Origin: Weeksellaceae bacterium
GTDB lineage: Bacteria; Bacteroidota; Bacteroidia; Flavobacteriales; Weeksellaceae
Assembly: GCA_019459455.1 (NCBI GenBank)
Contig: JAIBEX010000020.1
Location: 124,001-188,000, forward strand
Reading direction: 5' to 3'
Length of the DNA stretch: 64,000 nt
Shown: piece by piece, positions 51,322-60,292 of the stretch
Layout: the number at the start of each line of letters is the position of its first letter
Position numbering within the stretch: position 1 is the stretch's first letter
Program-made: the position numbers and the translations under genes
The notes under the pieces: generated by a model
The model's database searches: none
Seen by the model: the letters and a program-made list of their open reading frames with translations, nothing else
Told to the model about the DNA's origin: nothing

Positions 51322-51762
51322 ATGAGAATCGATAAATTTTTATGGAGTATCCGTTTTTACAAGACCCGTAGCATCGCTGCGGACGAAATTAAGAAAAACA
51401 GGGTTTCCATAGGCGAAAATACGGTAAAATCCTCAAAGGAGGTACGGGAAGGGGATGAGGTGAAAATCAGAAAGAATCAGATCAACTATAAAATAAAGAT
51501 TCTGCAGGTGCCCAAGAGCAGGATAGGAGCTAAACTTGTCCCGCTTCATATTGTAGATCTGACGGATAAGCAGGAGTATGAACTTCTCAAATTACGGAGA
51601 AACGAACAGAGTTATTACCGTAACAGGGGAGAGGGGAGGCCTACGAAAAAAGACCGGCGCAGTATTGATGAATTTACAGATGAAGGGGTCTCAAATGATG
51701 TGGATACCGATTGGAGTGATTTCTTCAGCGGACTGGACGATGGGAATCAAACCGAAGATTAA
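51322..51762 (+). CDS. RNA-binding S4 domain protein (Hsp15-like)
   Basis: The 146-residue protein begins with an S4 domain, MRIDKFLWSIRFYKTRS..., with the typical basic helix, KKNRVSIGENTVKSSKEV, and GDEVKIRKNQINYKIKI. A C-terminal extension follows, with basic NRGEGRPTKKDRRSI and acidic DVDTDWSDFF ends. Hsp15-type proteins bind the ribosome/nascent-chain complex after heat stress. Its stop overlaps the end of the convergent aroK gene by four bases. Confidence 0.9.
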   Translation: MRIDKFLWSIRFYKTRSIAADEIKKNRVSIGENTVKSSKEVREGDEVKIRKNQINYKIKILQVPKSRIGAKLVPLHIVDLTDKQEYELLKLRRNEQSYYRNRGEGRPTKKDRRSIDEFTDEGVSNDVDTDWSDFFSGLDDGNQTED

Positions 51763-52271
51763 AGTAGTTTTGAGGTGATTTCTTCCACCACTGCTTCCGG
51801 CTCCTTACCTGTGGTATCTACGATGAACTGTGCTTTGCTGTAAAACGCATTTCTTTCAAAGAGATGTTTGGCTACAAACTCCGGAATGTCCTCATCTGCT
51901 ATATTCGCAATAAGGGGACGTTTCTGCTTTTGCCGGATAAGGCGTTCCGCCAGGACCGGAACTGAAGTTCTGAGGAAAAAACTCAGGGAGTTCTGATTGA
52001 TGACTTCCATGTTGTTGTAGTAGCAGGGCGTTCCACCGCCCAAACTCAAAACTGCGTCCGATTTGCTCGCAAGAATTTCTTCCAGGACCTCCCGTTCCTG
52101 CTTCCTGAAGAAGATTTCGCCTTTCTTTTCAAATATTTCGGGGAGGGTGAGTTTGTTTTTTTTAGCGATTATTTTATCAAGGTCTAAGAATTCAAATTCC
52201 AGTTTATCGCTTAAGAGTTTGGAAATATGTGTTTTACCGGAACCCATGTATCCAAGTATGGAAATCATCAT
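51759..52271 (-). CDS. aroK: Shikimate kinase
   Basis: The 170-residue protein is a full-length shikimate kinase, which phosphorylates shikimate in the aromatic amino acid pathway. The P-loop GYMGSGKTH lies at residues 7-15, the shikimate-binding D-x-D region is FLDLDKII, and LSLGGGTPCY forms the GGG loop. The late LIRQKQKRPL is the adenine-binding lid region. The second Met (52268) is an equally good start. It is convergent with the S4 gene and diverges from the tRNA cluster. Confidence 0.95.
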   Translation of the reverse strand: MMISILGYMGSGKTHISKLLSDKLEFEFLDLDKIIAKKNKLTLPEIFEKKGEIFFRKQEREVLEEILASKSDAVLSLGGGTPCYYNNMEVINQNSLSFFLRTSVPVLAERLIRQKQKRPLIANIADEDIPEFVAKHLFERNAFYSKAQFIVDTTGKEPEAVVEEITSKLL

Positions 52272-52302
52272 GTTTTTTATTTGTACAAAGTTGTAAAAAA
52301 AT

Positions 52303-52332
52303 TTTGAGAAGATAAAAAAAGCCTTATCTTTG
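52303..52332 (+). promoter_or_regulatory. Bacteroidota-type promoter for the tRNA cluster
   Basis: TTTG at 52303-52306 and TATCTTTG at 52325-52332 are separated by 18 bases. The first tRNA starts 41 bases downstream. Confidence 0.75.
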
Positions 52333-52372
52333 CACCACTTTTAAACAGAACAATCTGTTATCAGAAGTGACC

Positions 52373-52445
52373 GACCTGGTAGCTCAGCTGGTAGAGCAAT
52401 ACACTTTTAATGTATGGGTCCTGGGTTCGAGCCCCAGCCAGGTCA
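52373..52445 (+). tRNA. tRNA-Lys(TTT), copy 1
   Basis: The acceptor GACCTGG pairs fully with CCAGGTC. The anticodon stem ATACA/TGTAT encloses loop CTTTTAA (anticodon TTT), and the T arm CTGGG/CCCAG has loop TTCGAGC. The discriminator is A and CCA is not encoded. It is identical to copy 2 at 52606-52678. Confidence 0.95.
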
Positions 52446-52456
52446 CAAACAGAAAA

Positions 52457-52482
52457 AACCCCGTAAATTTTACGGTTTTTTT
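52457..52482 (+). terminator. Terminator-like hairpin between tRNA-Lys and tRNA-Leu
   Basis: CCGTAAA and TTTACGG form a tight hairpin followed by at least eight T. It could limit read-through into the next tRNA or be an RNase processing site. Confidence 0.45.
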
Positions 52483-52484
52483 TT

Positions 52485-52567
52485 GCCTGTGTGGTGAAAT
52501 TGGTAGACACGCCATCTTGAGGGGGTGGTTTCCTATGGATGTGCTGGTTCGAGTCCAGTCGCAGGCA
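52485..52567 (+). tRNA. tRNA-Leu(GAG)
   Basis: This class II tRNA has acceptor GCCTGTG/CGCAGGC (one G-U), anticodon stem CCATC/GGTGG with loop TTGAGGG (anticodon GAG), a variable arm, and a T arm with loop TTCGAGT. The discriminator is A. It lies between two identical tRNA-Lys genes. Confidence 0.92.
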
Positions 52568-52605
52568 CAGAAAAAAATGACGGTATTCCGTTCAGATTAC
52601 AGACC

Positions 52606-52678
52606 GACCTGGTAGCTCAGCTGGTAGAGCAATACACTTTTAATGTATGGGTCCTGGGTTCGAGCCCCAGCCAGGTCA
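52606..52678 (+). tRNA. tRNA-Lys(TTT), copy 2
   Basis: Its sequence is the same as copy 1 over all 73 bases, and four bases before it are also shared, pointing to a recent duplication or to gene conversion. It is transcribed in the same direction, 38 bases after tRNA-Leu. Confidence 0.95.
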
Positions 52679-52732
52679 CAGATTTGCTGCAAAGTAAATT
52701 TTTTTCATATTAATATTTTGTGATTTGGTGTT

Positions 52733-52760
52733 CAAAAGCCTTCCGACAGGGAGGCTTTTG
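52733..52760. terminator. Bidirectional terminator between the tRNA cluster and panC
   Basis: CAAAAGCCTTCC pairs with GGGAGGCTTTTG (one G-T) around a 4-base loop; outward A and T runs fit use from both sides. Confidence 0.8.
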
Positions 52761-52788
52761 ATATTTATAACCGAAGCCGTTCCGGTCC

Positions 52789-53637
52789 TCAATCCAGGTG
52801 CATATTGTCAATCAGTCTTACGCTGCCCACAAACACGACAAGGAATGCCCTGTAGTTCCGGTCCTTATAAAAAAAGTCCGTTTCTTTCAGGGTATCCTCA
52901 TCGGCAATCCGGAAATATTCCATTACCATTCCGCGCTCATTTTCAAAGATTTCCTGTACACGTTTGTTTATCTCGGGTACCGTAACAACCCGGAACCAGC
53001 CGTTTACCTTCAGTAAGGTTTGATGTATGACCGTAGCCGCCTCCCGCTGCTCCCCAGTGAGCCGTTTATTCCGTGAACTCATCGCAAGTCCTGAGGCTTC
53101 CCTTTTGGTGGGAACGCCAATAATCTTAACAGGTATTTTTTTCTGATGAACAAGTTCTCTTATAATGGCGAGCTGCTGGAAATCCTTTTCTCCAAAATAG
53201 GCATTGTCCGGTTTCACCTGTCTGAACAGTTCTTCCACCACGGTTCCTACACCATCAAAGTGTCCTGGGCGGGAGGCTCCTTCCATTTGCGTTTCAAGCC
53301 CGTTGAAGCTGTATTTTTTGCTTTGCACGCCATCCGGATAAAGGTCTTCGGGTTCGGGGAGGTAAACAGCATCGACAAATCCTGAGTCATCCAGTTTTTC
53401 CAGGTCTTTCTCTACGGTGCGCGGATAATTTTTTAAATCCTCTGCATTGTTGAACTGAGTGGGGTTTACAAAAATGGAAGAAACAACAAGGTCGTTCTCA
53501 TGTCTTGCCGCTTCATACAGGGAGATATGACCCTCGTGTAAGGCTCCCATGGTAGGGGCAAACCCAATTTTCTTTCCCATTTCCCTGTTGCGTTCTATAT
53601 AAGCCTCCAGCTGTGCTTTGCTCCTCAGGATTTCCAT
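52789..53637 (-). CDS. panC: Pantothenate synthetase
   Basis: The 282-residue protein matches PanC, which ligates pantoate and beta-alanine with ATP. The nucleotide-binding PTMGALHEGHISL (28-40) holds the HxGH motif, the KMSKS-like segment is SGLAMSSRNKRL, and FGEKDFQQLA binds pantoate. Length is normal. It diverges from the glycogen-synthase-like gene at 53835, a neighbourhood (panC, glgA-like, DUF4270, glmS) that I recall from other flavobacteria. Confidence 0.95.
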   Translation of the reverse strand: MEILRSKAQLEAYIERNREMGKKIGFAPTMGALHEGHISLYEAARHENDLVVSSIFVNPTQFNNAEDLKNYPRTVEKDLEKLDDSGFVDAVYLPEPEDLYPDGVQSKKYSFNGLETQMEGASRPGHFDGVGTVVEELFRQVKPDNAYFGEKDFQQLAIIRELVHQKKIPVKIIGVPTKREASGLAMSSRNKRLTGEQREAATVIHQTLLKVNGWFRVVTVPEINKRVQEIFENERGMVMEYFRIADEDTLKETDFFYKDRNYRAFLVVFVGSVRLIDNMHLD

Positions 53638-53834
53638 AGTCTGTTTTTTGTTGGCGGTAAATTTATAAAATTATTGTAAAAAGTCAGAAATGATGATTTA
53701 AATATTCCAGTAAGCCTTCCTTATTGTTGCTGATGTGTATTAAAATGTGTTAATTAAAACGTTTTAGATCAAAATTTTGTAAATTTGCAGAATAAAGCGT
53801 CTTGAAATAACTTACGGCGCATACGAAAGAAATT

Positions 53835-54605
53835 ATGCCGAATCAGAAAATATTGTACATTACGACAGAGATGTTTCCCTATCAGGAAGACAGCAGTATG
53901 GCGGCAATGGTTAGTAAAATGGCACTGAAGATGCACGGCGCAGGTAACGATGTAAGAGTCTTTATGCCCCGTTTTGGAATCATCAGTGAAAGAAAATTCC
54001 AACTACATGAGGTCATTCGCCTTTCCGGGATGAATATCATTATCAATGACCTTGATCAACCCCTGATCATTAAAGTGGCCTCCCTTCCGGGAGAAAGACT
54101 TCAGGTTTATTTCATAGACAACGAGGAATACTTCAAGAGAAAATCCTTTTATAAGGATGATGAAGGTACAACCTATGACGATAATGGAGAGCGCGCAATA
54201 TTCTTTGCACGAGGCGTTATCGAAACCATCAAGAAACTGAACTGGGTGCCCGATGTAATCCATCTTAATGGCTGGATGTCCTCCATGATTCCAATTTATC
54301 TGAAAACGTACTATAAGAACGATTACTATTTTAAAAACACCAAAATTGTACTTTCCCTCTATAACGAGGAAAATCTTCCGCTGGAAGCAGACCTTGGTAA
54401 TAAACTTAAATTTGACAATATCACCGATTTTGAAACGGTGAAGAAGCCAGGTTTTCAGGACGTCGTGGTGGGCAGTCTGAAATATGTGGACGTTGTGGTA
54501 AAGGGTGATGAATTTCTGGATGGAGGCCTGGACAAGGCATTTGCAAAAATTAAAACCGAAAAATCTGAATATATGGATTCGCAATCCATTGAAACTATAT
54601 ACTAA
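53835..54605 (+). CDS. Short glycogen/starch synthase-like protein
   Basis: The 256-residue protein resembles only the N-terminal Rossmann half of GT5 glycogen synthases: KILYITTEMFPYQED, ALKMHGAGNDVRVFMPRFG and PDVIHLNGWMSSMIPIYLK. The ADP-glucose-binding K-x-G-G motif expected after the first strand is replaced by SSMAAMVSKMA, and the whole C-terminal nucleotide-binding half (about 200 residues) is absent. It is therefore unlikely to make glycogen alone. Next in the same direction are a DUF4270 lipoprotein gene (12 bases) and glmS, pointing to an envelope or amino-sugar role. A -7-like TAAATTTG lies at 53780-53787. Confidence 0.8.
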   Translation: MPNQKILYITTEMFPYQEDSSMAAMVSKMALKMHGAGNDVRVFMPRFGIISERKFQLHEVIRLSGMNIIINDLDQPLIIKVASLPGERLQVYFIDNEEYFKRKSFYKDDEGTTYDDNGERAIFFARGVIETIKKLNWVPDVIHLNGWMSSMIPIYLKTYYKNDYYFKNTKIVLSLYNEENLPLEADLGNKLKFDNITDFETVKKPGFQDVVVGSLKYVDVVVKGDEFLDGGLDKAFAKIKTEKSEYMDSQSIETIY

Positions 54606-54617
54606 ATTTGAAAATTG

Positions 54618-56114
54618 ATGATAAGTAATCTTAAAAGCATCACCAAAATCGCTTCTGTAATTGTATTCGGAAGTGTTTTTTTATATAACTGTGAGCCGGA
54701 AGCTGACAACCTGGGTGAGCAGTTTTTTTCAGGAGCCGAATTAAGCATGGACTCCATTAACGTTGTGGCGTATAACATCAACAACAACGACAGCATACGA
54801 AGTGATGCGTCGGAACTGTCCCTCGCTCCTCTGGGTGCATTTTCCGAAGGTGTTTTCGGAATGCAGAAGGCAGCCTACGTTTCCCAGGTAAGAATGGCGG
54901 CGTACGATCCGGATTTCGGAGCCAATGCAGTGGTAGACTCTGCGGTTCTTGTCTTAAAGCCGCTTTATGCGTCGGATTCTTCCACAGTAACTACTGATGA
55001 GAATTTCATCTACTCAGAAGGTAATATTCCTGCTAAGAAAGTCGTTACGTCTTATCCGGTGCTTAAGTACGGTAAGGCCGACGCTCCTCTTAATATCAGG
55101 GTCCACGAGGTCACCGACTTCCTTGGTTCTGCATCAGATATGTACTTCTCCAATAAAACAGTCAATTATAATACTGAACTGGGATCAAAAGCTTTCAATG
55201 GCAGAATCAGCTCTTCTGCTATTACAAAGGATGCGGACAACAGCAATTTGTGGAGTAACGACGCCAGCCTCCGGGTTCCCCTTAGCGCCGCCTTCTTCCA
55301 GAATAAGATTATCGCACAGGAAGGTTCATCTGATCTGAAGGATGCAGCGAACTTTATCCGTTATTTCCGCGGAATCAGAGTTTCAGTGGATGAAAATGAC
55401 GGTTATATCTTTAAATTTACGCCGTCTAATGCCGAAATTATCATGTACTATAAATATGATAAAGTGGAGAATGGTACTACAACACGGCCACAGACCTCCT
55501 ATAAGTTTTCATTGGGGGATCCTAATGTACATATTGGGCAGTATACCTATAACAGGACCGATACTCCCGCGGCAGTTGCTTTGGCAAACGCGAACGCAGT
55601 GACCGGCGACCCTAAACTGTATATCCAGGGTATGGGAGGACCAAGCTTTGGAATCCGCATCCCGGATGTGGAGATTACCAAACTTAAGGAAAAATTCAAA
55701 AATGATAAAATAGGGATCATCGGCGCAAAGATTCGTGTATATACCGATGAAGTAGTGTGGAACAACGCGTATGAGAAGCCGTCTACTTTTGTATTCCTTC
55801 AGAAAGATGCAACCGGTTTCCTGCCGGAAGTTTCACTTTCTGGTATAGCGAACTTCAGTTTGGTAAGTGCGTTCGACCTTAAAAAAAATCCGGCCTATTA
55901 TGATTTCACAGTAACCAAGTCACTTAAAGATATCATTGAAACTGAAGCTGCAAATAAAGACTTTGTAGTCCATGTTGGTGGTTTCGTTGTAAATGAGAAG
56001 GGGGAGTTACTGGGCGACACACGGGCGTTTACGGCCAACCGGTTGGTTCTTGTAGGGACAGATGCTGCAAACAGCAGGAGAATTCAGGTAAAAGTAGTTT
56101 ACGGAACAAAATAA
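54618..56114 (+). CDS. DUF4270 family lipoprotein
   Basis: From ATG 54618 the protein has about 498 residues. An N-terminal hydrophobic segment ends at a Cys (VFLYNCEPE), giving a lipoprotein-like start, and DUF4270 features follow: LGEQFFSGAELSMDSI, ASELSLAPLGAFSEGVFG, and DSAVLVLKPLYASD in the first part, with a long beta-rich C-terminal region. DUF4270 proteins are outer-membrane lipoproteins of Bacteroidota with unknown function. The gene lies 12 bases after the glycogen-synthase-like gene and 12 bases before glmS, so the three are probably one operon. Confidence 0.88.
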   Translation: MISNLKSITKIASVIVFGSVFLYNCEPEADNLGEQFFSGAELSMDSINVVAYNINNNDSIRSDASELSLAPLGAFSEGVFGMQKAAYVSQVRMAAYDPDFGANAVVDSAVLVLKPLYASDSSTVTTDENFIYSEGNIPAKKVVTSYPVLKYGKADAPLNIRVHEVTDFLGSASDMYFSNKTVNYNTELGSKAFNGRISSSAITKDADNSNLWSNDASLRVPLSAAFFQNKIIAQEGSSDLKDAANFIRYFRGIRVSVDENDGYIFKFTPSNAEIIMYYKYDKVENGTTTRPQTSYKFSLGDPNVHIGQYTYNRTDTPAAVALANANAVTGDPKLYIQGMGGPSFGIRIPDVEITKLKEKFKNDKIGIIGAKIRVYTDEVVWNNAYEKPSTFVFLQKDATGFLPEVSLSGIANFSLVSAFDLKKNPAYYDFTVTKSLKDIIETEAANKDFVVHVGGFVVNEKGELLGDTRAFTANRLVLVGTDAANSRRIQVKVVYGTK

Positions 56115-56126
56115 TTTTAGATATAT

Positions 56127-57977
56127 ATGTGTGGAATTGTAGGATACACAGGATTTCAGGATGCCTATTCAATTGTAATCAATGGGTTAAGAAGACTTGA
56201 ATACAGAGGTTACGACAGTGCGGGGATTGTACTGGACGGAGATAAAACATTTAAACTGGCCAAAACAAAGGGAAAAGTTGATGATTTGGTCGCCATTTCC
56301 GGAGACCTGAAGGGGACAGCCAATGTGGGGATGGGTCATACCAGATGGGCTACTCACGGCATTCCAAGCGACAGGAACTCCCACCCGCATCTTTCAAATA
56401 ACAGTAAGATTGCATTGGTTCACAATGGTATTATCGAAAACTATGACACCATTAAAACCATGCTTACCAACAAAGGTTTCACCTTTCGCTCCGAAACGGA
56501 TACTGAAGTTCTGGTAAACCTGATCCAGTATTTTATGGACGTAAATCCGGATATTGATTTCCCCGAGGCGGTAAGGTATGCGCTGAATGAAGTTTACGGC
56601 GCATATGCCATTACAGTAATGCACGACGATTTTCCGGGGATTCTGGTTGTTGGGAGGTTGGGATCACCGCTTGCCATAGGGCTCGGTGAGAAAGAATATT
56701 TTATCGCTTCTGACGCCTCTCCATTTGTAGAATTCACCAAAGATGCCATTTACCTGGAAGAAGGGCATATGGCAATTATTTCTCTGGAGAATGGAGTTGA
56801 CATCCGCTCCATCACAGACAACATAAAGATTGTGCCTGCAATCCAGGAACTGAAACTAAGTCTGGAGCAGATTGAAAAAGGAGGTTATGAACATTTCATG
56901 CTGAAAGAGATCTTTGAACAGCCGAAATCTGTTCATGATACTATGAGAGGAAGGTTGCTTGTAGACGAAGGAATCATTAAGATGGCGGGAATATTTGATC
57001 ATCTGGAGAGGTTTAACAACGCTGGCCGGATCATCATTATAGCCTGCGGAACCTCATGGCATGCCGGTCTTATTGGTGAATATCTTATTGAAGAATTTGC
57101 CAGAGTCAATGTTGAGGTTGAATATGCCTCTGAATTCAGGTACCGTAATCCAATCATCAGCGAGAAAGATGTTGTGATTGCGATTTCACAGTCCGGTGAA
57201 ACAGCCGATACCATGGCGGCCCTGAAACTGGCAAAGGAAAGAGGTGCATTCATTTACGGAATATGCAATGTGGTTGACTCGTCAATTGCACGTATTACCG
57301 ATGCCGGCTCCTACACCCATGCCGGTCCTGAAATTGGGGTTGCATCAACAAAAGCCTTTACCGCACAACTTACCGTACTTTCACTGATTGCATTAAAATT
57401 GGGGAAACACAATGGTGCGCTCGGAAATTCCGAGTTCATGAGTTTGATTACCGAACTGAATGCCCTACCGAAGAAAATAGAAGAAACGCTGGAGAGTATC
57501 CATGAAGTTACAAAAGAGATTGCAAAAGATTTTGTACAAACTCAAAATTTCCTATATTTGGGTAGAGGGTATAATTATCCATCGGCGCTGGAAGGAGCCT
57601 TGAAATTAAAGGAGATATCCTACATCCATGCAGAAGGTTATCCCGCTGCAGAAATGAAGCACGGACCGATCGCCCTCATAGACGAAAACATGCCAATCGT
57701 TATTATTGCGCCGAAGAAAGGGCACTACGAGAAAATTGTAAGCAATGTGCAGGAAATAAAAGCTAGAAAAGGAAAAGTGATTGCGGTGGTGAATAAAGGA
57801 GATGTTCAGGTAAGCGCAATGGCAGATTATGTAATTGAGATCCCCGAAACATCAGAATGTTTCTCCCCGATTATCGCCGCTATCCCGCTTCAGCTTTTAG
57901 CATATTATATCGCAGTGTATAGAGGAGCAAATGTGGATCAGCCCAGAAATCTTGCCAAATCGGTAACGGTGGAATAA
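56127..57977 (+). CDS. glmS: Glutamine-fructose-6-phosphate aminotransferase
   Basis: The 616-residue protein is a full-length GlmS, which makes glucosamine-6-phosphate, the first committed step to UDP-GlcNAc for peptidoglycan and LPS. The N-terminal nucleophile amidotransferase domain starts MCGIVGYTG (C2 after Met removal) and includes HTRWATHG and a GDLKGTANVGMG strand. The isomerase part has two SIS domains with ISQSGETADT and ASTKAFTAQ, and ends with the family's PRNLAKSVTVE. It is the last gene of the DUF4270 operon; no glmS ribozyme-like element is apparent. Confidence 0.97.
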   Translation: MCGIVGYTGFQDAYSIVINGLRRLEYRGYDSAGIVLDGDKTFKLAKTKGKVDDLVAISGDLKGTANVGMGHTRWATHGIPSDRNSHPHLSNNSKIALVHNGIIENYDTIKTMLTNKGFTFRSETDTEVLVNLIQYFMDVNPDIDFPEAVRYALNEVYGAYAITVMHDDFPGILVVGRLGSPLAIGLGEKEYFIASDASPFVEFTKDAIYLEEGHMAIISLENGVDIRSITDNIKIVPAIQELKLSLEQIEKGGYEHFMLKEIFEQPKSVHDTMRGRLLVDEGIIKMAGIFDHLERFNNAGRIIIIACGTSWHAGLIGEYLIEEFARVNVEVEYASEFRYRNPIISEKDVVIAISQSGETADTMAALKLAKERGAFIYGICNVVDSSIARITDAGSYTHAGPEIGVASTKAFTAQLTVLSLIALKLGKHNGALGNSEFMSLITELNALPKKIEETLESIHEVTKEIAKDFVQTQNFLYLGRGYNYPSALEGALKLKEISYIHAEGYPAAEMKHGPIALIDENMPIVIIAPKKGHYEKIVSNVQEIKARKGKVIAVVNKGDVQVSAMADYVIEIPETSECFSPIIAAIPLQLLAYYIAVYRGANVDQPRNLAKSVTVE

Positions 57978-58084
57978 AAAGATTGACGAAATAAAATATT
58001 TTAAGATTTTTTTCGTTTTTCAAAAAAAATCTTAAAAGTTTCTTAAAAAAATTATATATTTACGGCTTAATTATAAAAATTAAC

Positions 58085-59506
58085 ATGAAAAGGATATTTC
58101 TTTTATTATTATCAGCGTCGGTAGTATCTGTAACGGTATCTTGTTCTGGTGGCGGAAGTTCCGCCGGTAAACCGGGAACAAAAGGAGAATTGATACCAAA
58201 GGAAAAATCAAGAAGTTTTGTAGCACAAAGACCTTATGGAATGGTTTCCATCCCTTCAGGTTCTTTTGTTGTAGGTCTTGCAGATGAGGATATGACCGAC
58301 CAGCCCGAAAAAGCAGCATTGAAAACAGTTACGGTATCTTCTTTCTTCATTGATGAAGCAGAAACTACAAATGCGGAGTACCGCGTCTTTGTAAACTTTG
58401 TTAGAGATTCCATCGCAAGGACACTATTGGCTGAAGCAGCCGGCGAAGGTGGCGACGGATCGGGAAGAGGAGAGAGTATCGGTGATTATGCTTACAGGGC
58501 TTACCAAGAAGATGAAGAAATGACACCTTACCAGGAATGGCAGGAGTCTCAGGGAGGACGGGAAGATGGTTATGATGCCAATAAAAAACTGGACTGGAGT
58601 ATTCCTTTGCATTGGAGTACTGCAAAGTATCCCGATGTTGAGTATGCTGAAGTGCTGGAATCAATGTATCTGCCGGCTTCTCAGAGAATCGGTAACGAAA
58701 GAATTATAGATGCTTCCAAATTAAAGTATTCATACGTTTGGGAAGACCACAATTCAGCAATCGCTGAGAATGAAAGAGGAGCGAATTTCCTTAAAAGAGA
58801 AAGCCTCGCTGTCTATCCCGATACTACCGTTTGGGTGAGGGATTTCCATTATTCCTACAACGAGCCATTATTTGAACAGTATTTCTGGCACAATTCATAT
58901 AAAGATTATCCAATCGTTGGCGTTACCTGGGATCAGGCAAGAGCATACTGTGATTTCAGATCAAAACTTAAAACAGATTATAACGAAAGTCTGAAAAGAA
59001 AGAAGCAGAGACCAATGAGGTTCCGTCTTCCTACTGAAGTTGAGTGGGAATATGCAGCAAGAGGAGGTCTGGAAAATGCAACGTTTCCTTGGGGAGGTCC
59101 TTATTTGATGGACGACAGGGCTTGCTACCTGGCTAACTTCAAGCCAAAAAGAGGTAACTATATGGAAGATGAAAAACTGGGGACTTACACGTATACAGCT
59201 CCGGTTAAGAAATTCAGAAAGAACGGTTACGGACTTTACGATATGGCCGGTAACGTTTCTGAATGGACAAACTCACAGTTCAACAACTCTTCATACGGAT
59301 TTTCAAATACGCTTAATCCATCAACAAAAGATAACACCGATACCAAAAAATCAGTACGTGGTGGTTCTTGGAAGGACATAGGCTACATGTTAATGGTTGG
59401 TGCAAGAGATTGGGAAAGAAAAGACTCAGCAAGAAGTTATATTGGGTTCAGAACAGTACAGGACATTCCTGAGGCTGCAGTAAAACCTAAAAGAAGAACG
59501 AACTAA
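58085..59506 (+). CDS. gldK: T9SS outer-membrane ring lipoprotein GldK
   Basis: The 473-residue protein has a lipoprotein signal with lipobox Cys at 20 (VTVSCSGGG). The FGE-sulfatase-like fold follows: IPSGSFVVGLAD, FFIDEAETTNAEYRVFV, VGVTWDQARAYCDF, FRLPTEVEWEYAARGG and YGLYDMAGNVSEWT, ending SYIGFRTVQD. GldK forms, with GldN, the periplasmic ring attached to the outer membrane. It heads the gldKLMN block. An upstream TATATTTA at about 58054-58061 is a weak -7 candidate. Confidence 0.96.
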   Translation: MKRIFLLLLSASVVSVTVSCSGGGSSAGKPGTKGELIPKEKSRSFVAQRPYGMVSIPSGSFVVGLADEDMTDQPEKAALKTVTVSSFFIDEAETTNAEYRVFVNFVRDSIARTLLAEAAGEGGDGSGRGESIGDYAYRAYQEDEEMTPYQEWQESQGGREDGYDANKKLDWSIPLHWSTAKYPDVEYAEVLESMYLPASQRIGNERIIDASKLKYSYVWEDHNSAIAENERGANFLKRESLAVYPDTTVWVRDFHYSYNEPLFEQYFWHNSYKDYPIVGVTWDQARAYCDFRSKLKTDYNESLKRKKQRPMRFRLPTEVEWEYAARGGLENATFPWGGPYLMDDRACYLANFKPKRGNYMEDEKLGTYTYTAPVKKFRKNGYGLYDMAGNVSEWTNSQFNNSSYGFSNTLNPSTKDNTDTKKSVRGGSWKDIGYMLMVGARDWERKDSARSYIGFRTVQDIPEAAVKPKRRTN

Positions 59507-59542
59507 TAATTAACTCAATTTTTAATATTAAAATCTTATAAA

Positions 59543-60247
59543 ATGATCGGAAGAGTTTTCGGAACAAAGGAAGGAGTATATAACTTTATTTATTCTATTG
59601 GTGCAGCAATCGTAATTTTAGGAGCCTGGCTAAAGATTACACACATCAGCTTCGGACCTATTACGGGTAACGCGGCACTAACCGTGGGTCTAATTACAGA
59701 AGCCATTATCTTTACGATTTTCGCATTCGATCCTCCTAAGTCTGAGGAAAGTTATGCCTGGGAAAATGTGTATCCGGAACTTCTGGATAAACATGCAAAA
59801 CCAAATCCTATTCATTCAAATGTTGGGGACGGAAGTGCACATCAGATGATGTTGGAAATGGAAAACTCCCTTTCAGGTAAACTGGACAGAATGCTGGAAG
59901 ATGCGAAACTGGACGTAGGTCTTTTCGAAAGGCTGAGAACCGGTATCGACAAATTCTCCAACTCTGTGGACCAGATCAATCAGACCGTGGACGTTTCCGC
60001 ATCTACTCACAAATACAACGATCAGCTTAACAAAGCTGCTTCACATATGGAAAGCATGAACCAACTATATGCAATGCAGTTGGAACAGGGCCAAAAACAA
60101 TCTGAGTTCAACAGAAGGTATGTTGCCGATTTGGAAAAATCAGCGGAACAGTCTGCTAAATTTAATGATGAATTACTTGGTTTAACTTCTAATCTAAACA
60201 ACCTGAACAGAGTTTACGGAGGCATGCTTACCGCAATGAAGTCCTAA
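59543..60247 (+). CDS. gldL: T9SS motor protein GldL
   Basis: The 234-residue protein has two N-terminal membrane helices (about 14-30, IYSIGAAIVILGAWLKI, and 38-57) and a long cytoplasmic, largely helical tail with repeated Glu/Lys/Gln-rich heptads (about 95-230, with SGKLDRMLEDAKLDVGLFERL). GldL and GldM form the proton-driven rotary motor of the T9SS; E in the second helix (LITEAIIFT) is a likely proton-path residue. It lies 36 bases after gldK and 45 before gldM. Confidence 0.96.
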   Translation: MIGRVFGTKEGVYNFIYSIGAAIVILGAWLKITHISFGPITGNAALTVGLITEAIIFTIFAFDPPKSEESYAWENVYPELLDKHAKPNPIHSNVGDGSAHQMMLEMENSLSGKLDRMLEDAKLDVGLFERLRTGIDKFSNSVDQINQTVDVSASTHKYNDQLNKAASHMESMNQLYAMQLEQGQKQSEFNRRYVADLEKSAEQSAKFNDELLGLTSNLNNLNRVYGGMLTAMKS

Positions 60248-60292
60248 TTTCCGGTACATTTTAACTTAATTAATAAATAAAGAAAAGAAAAA

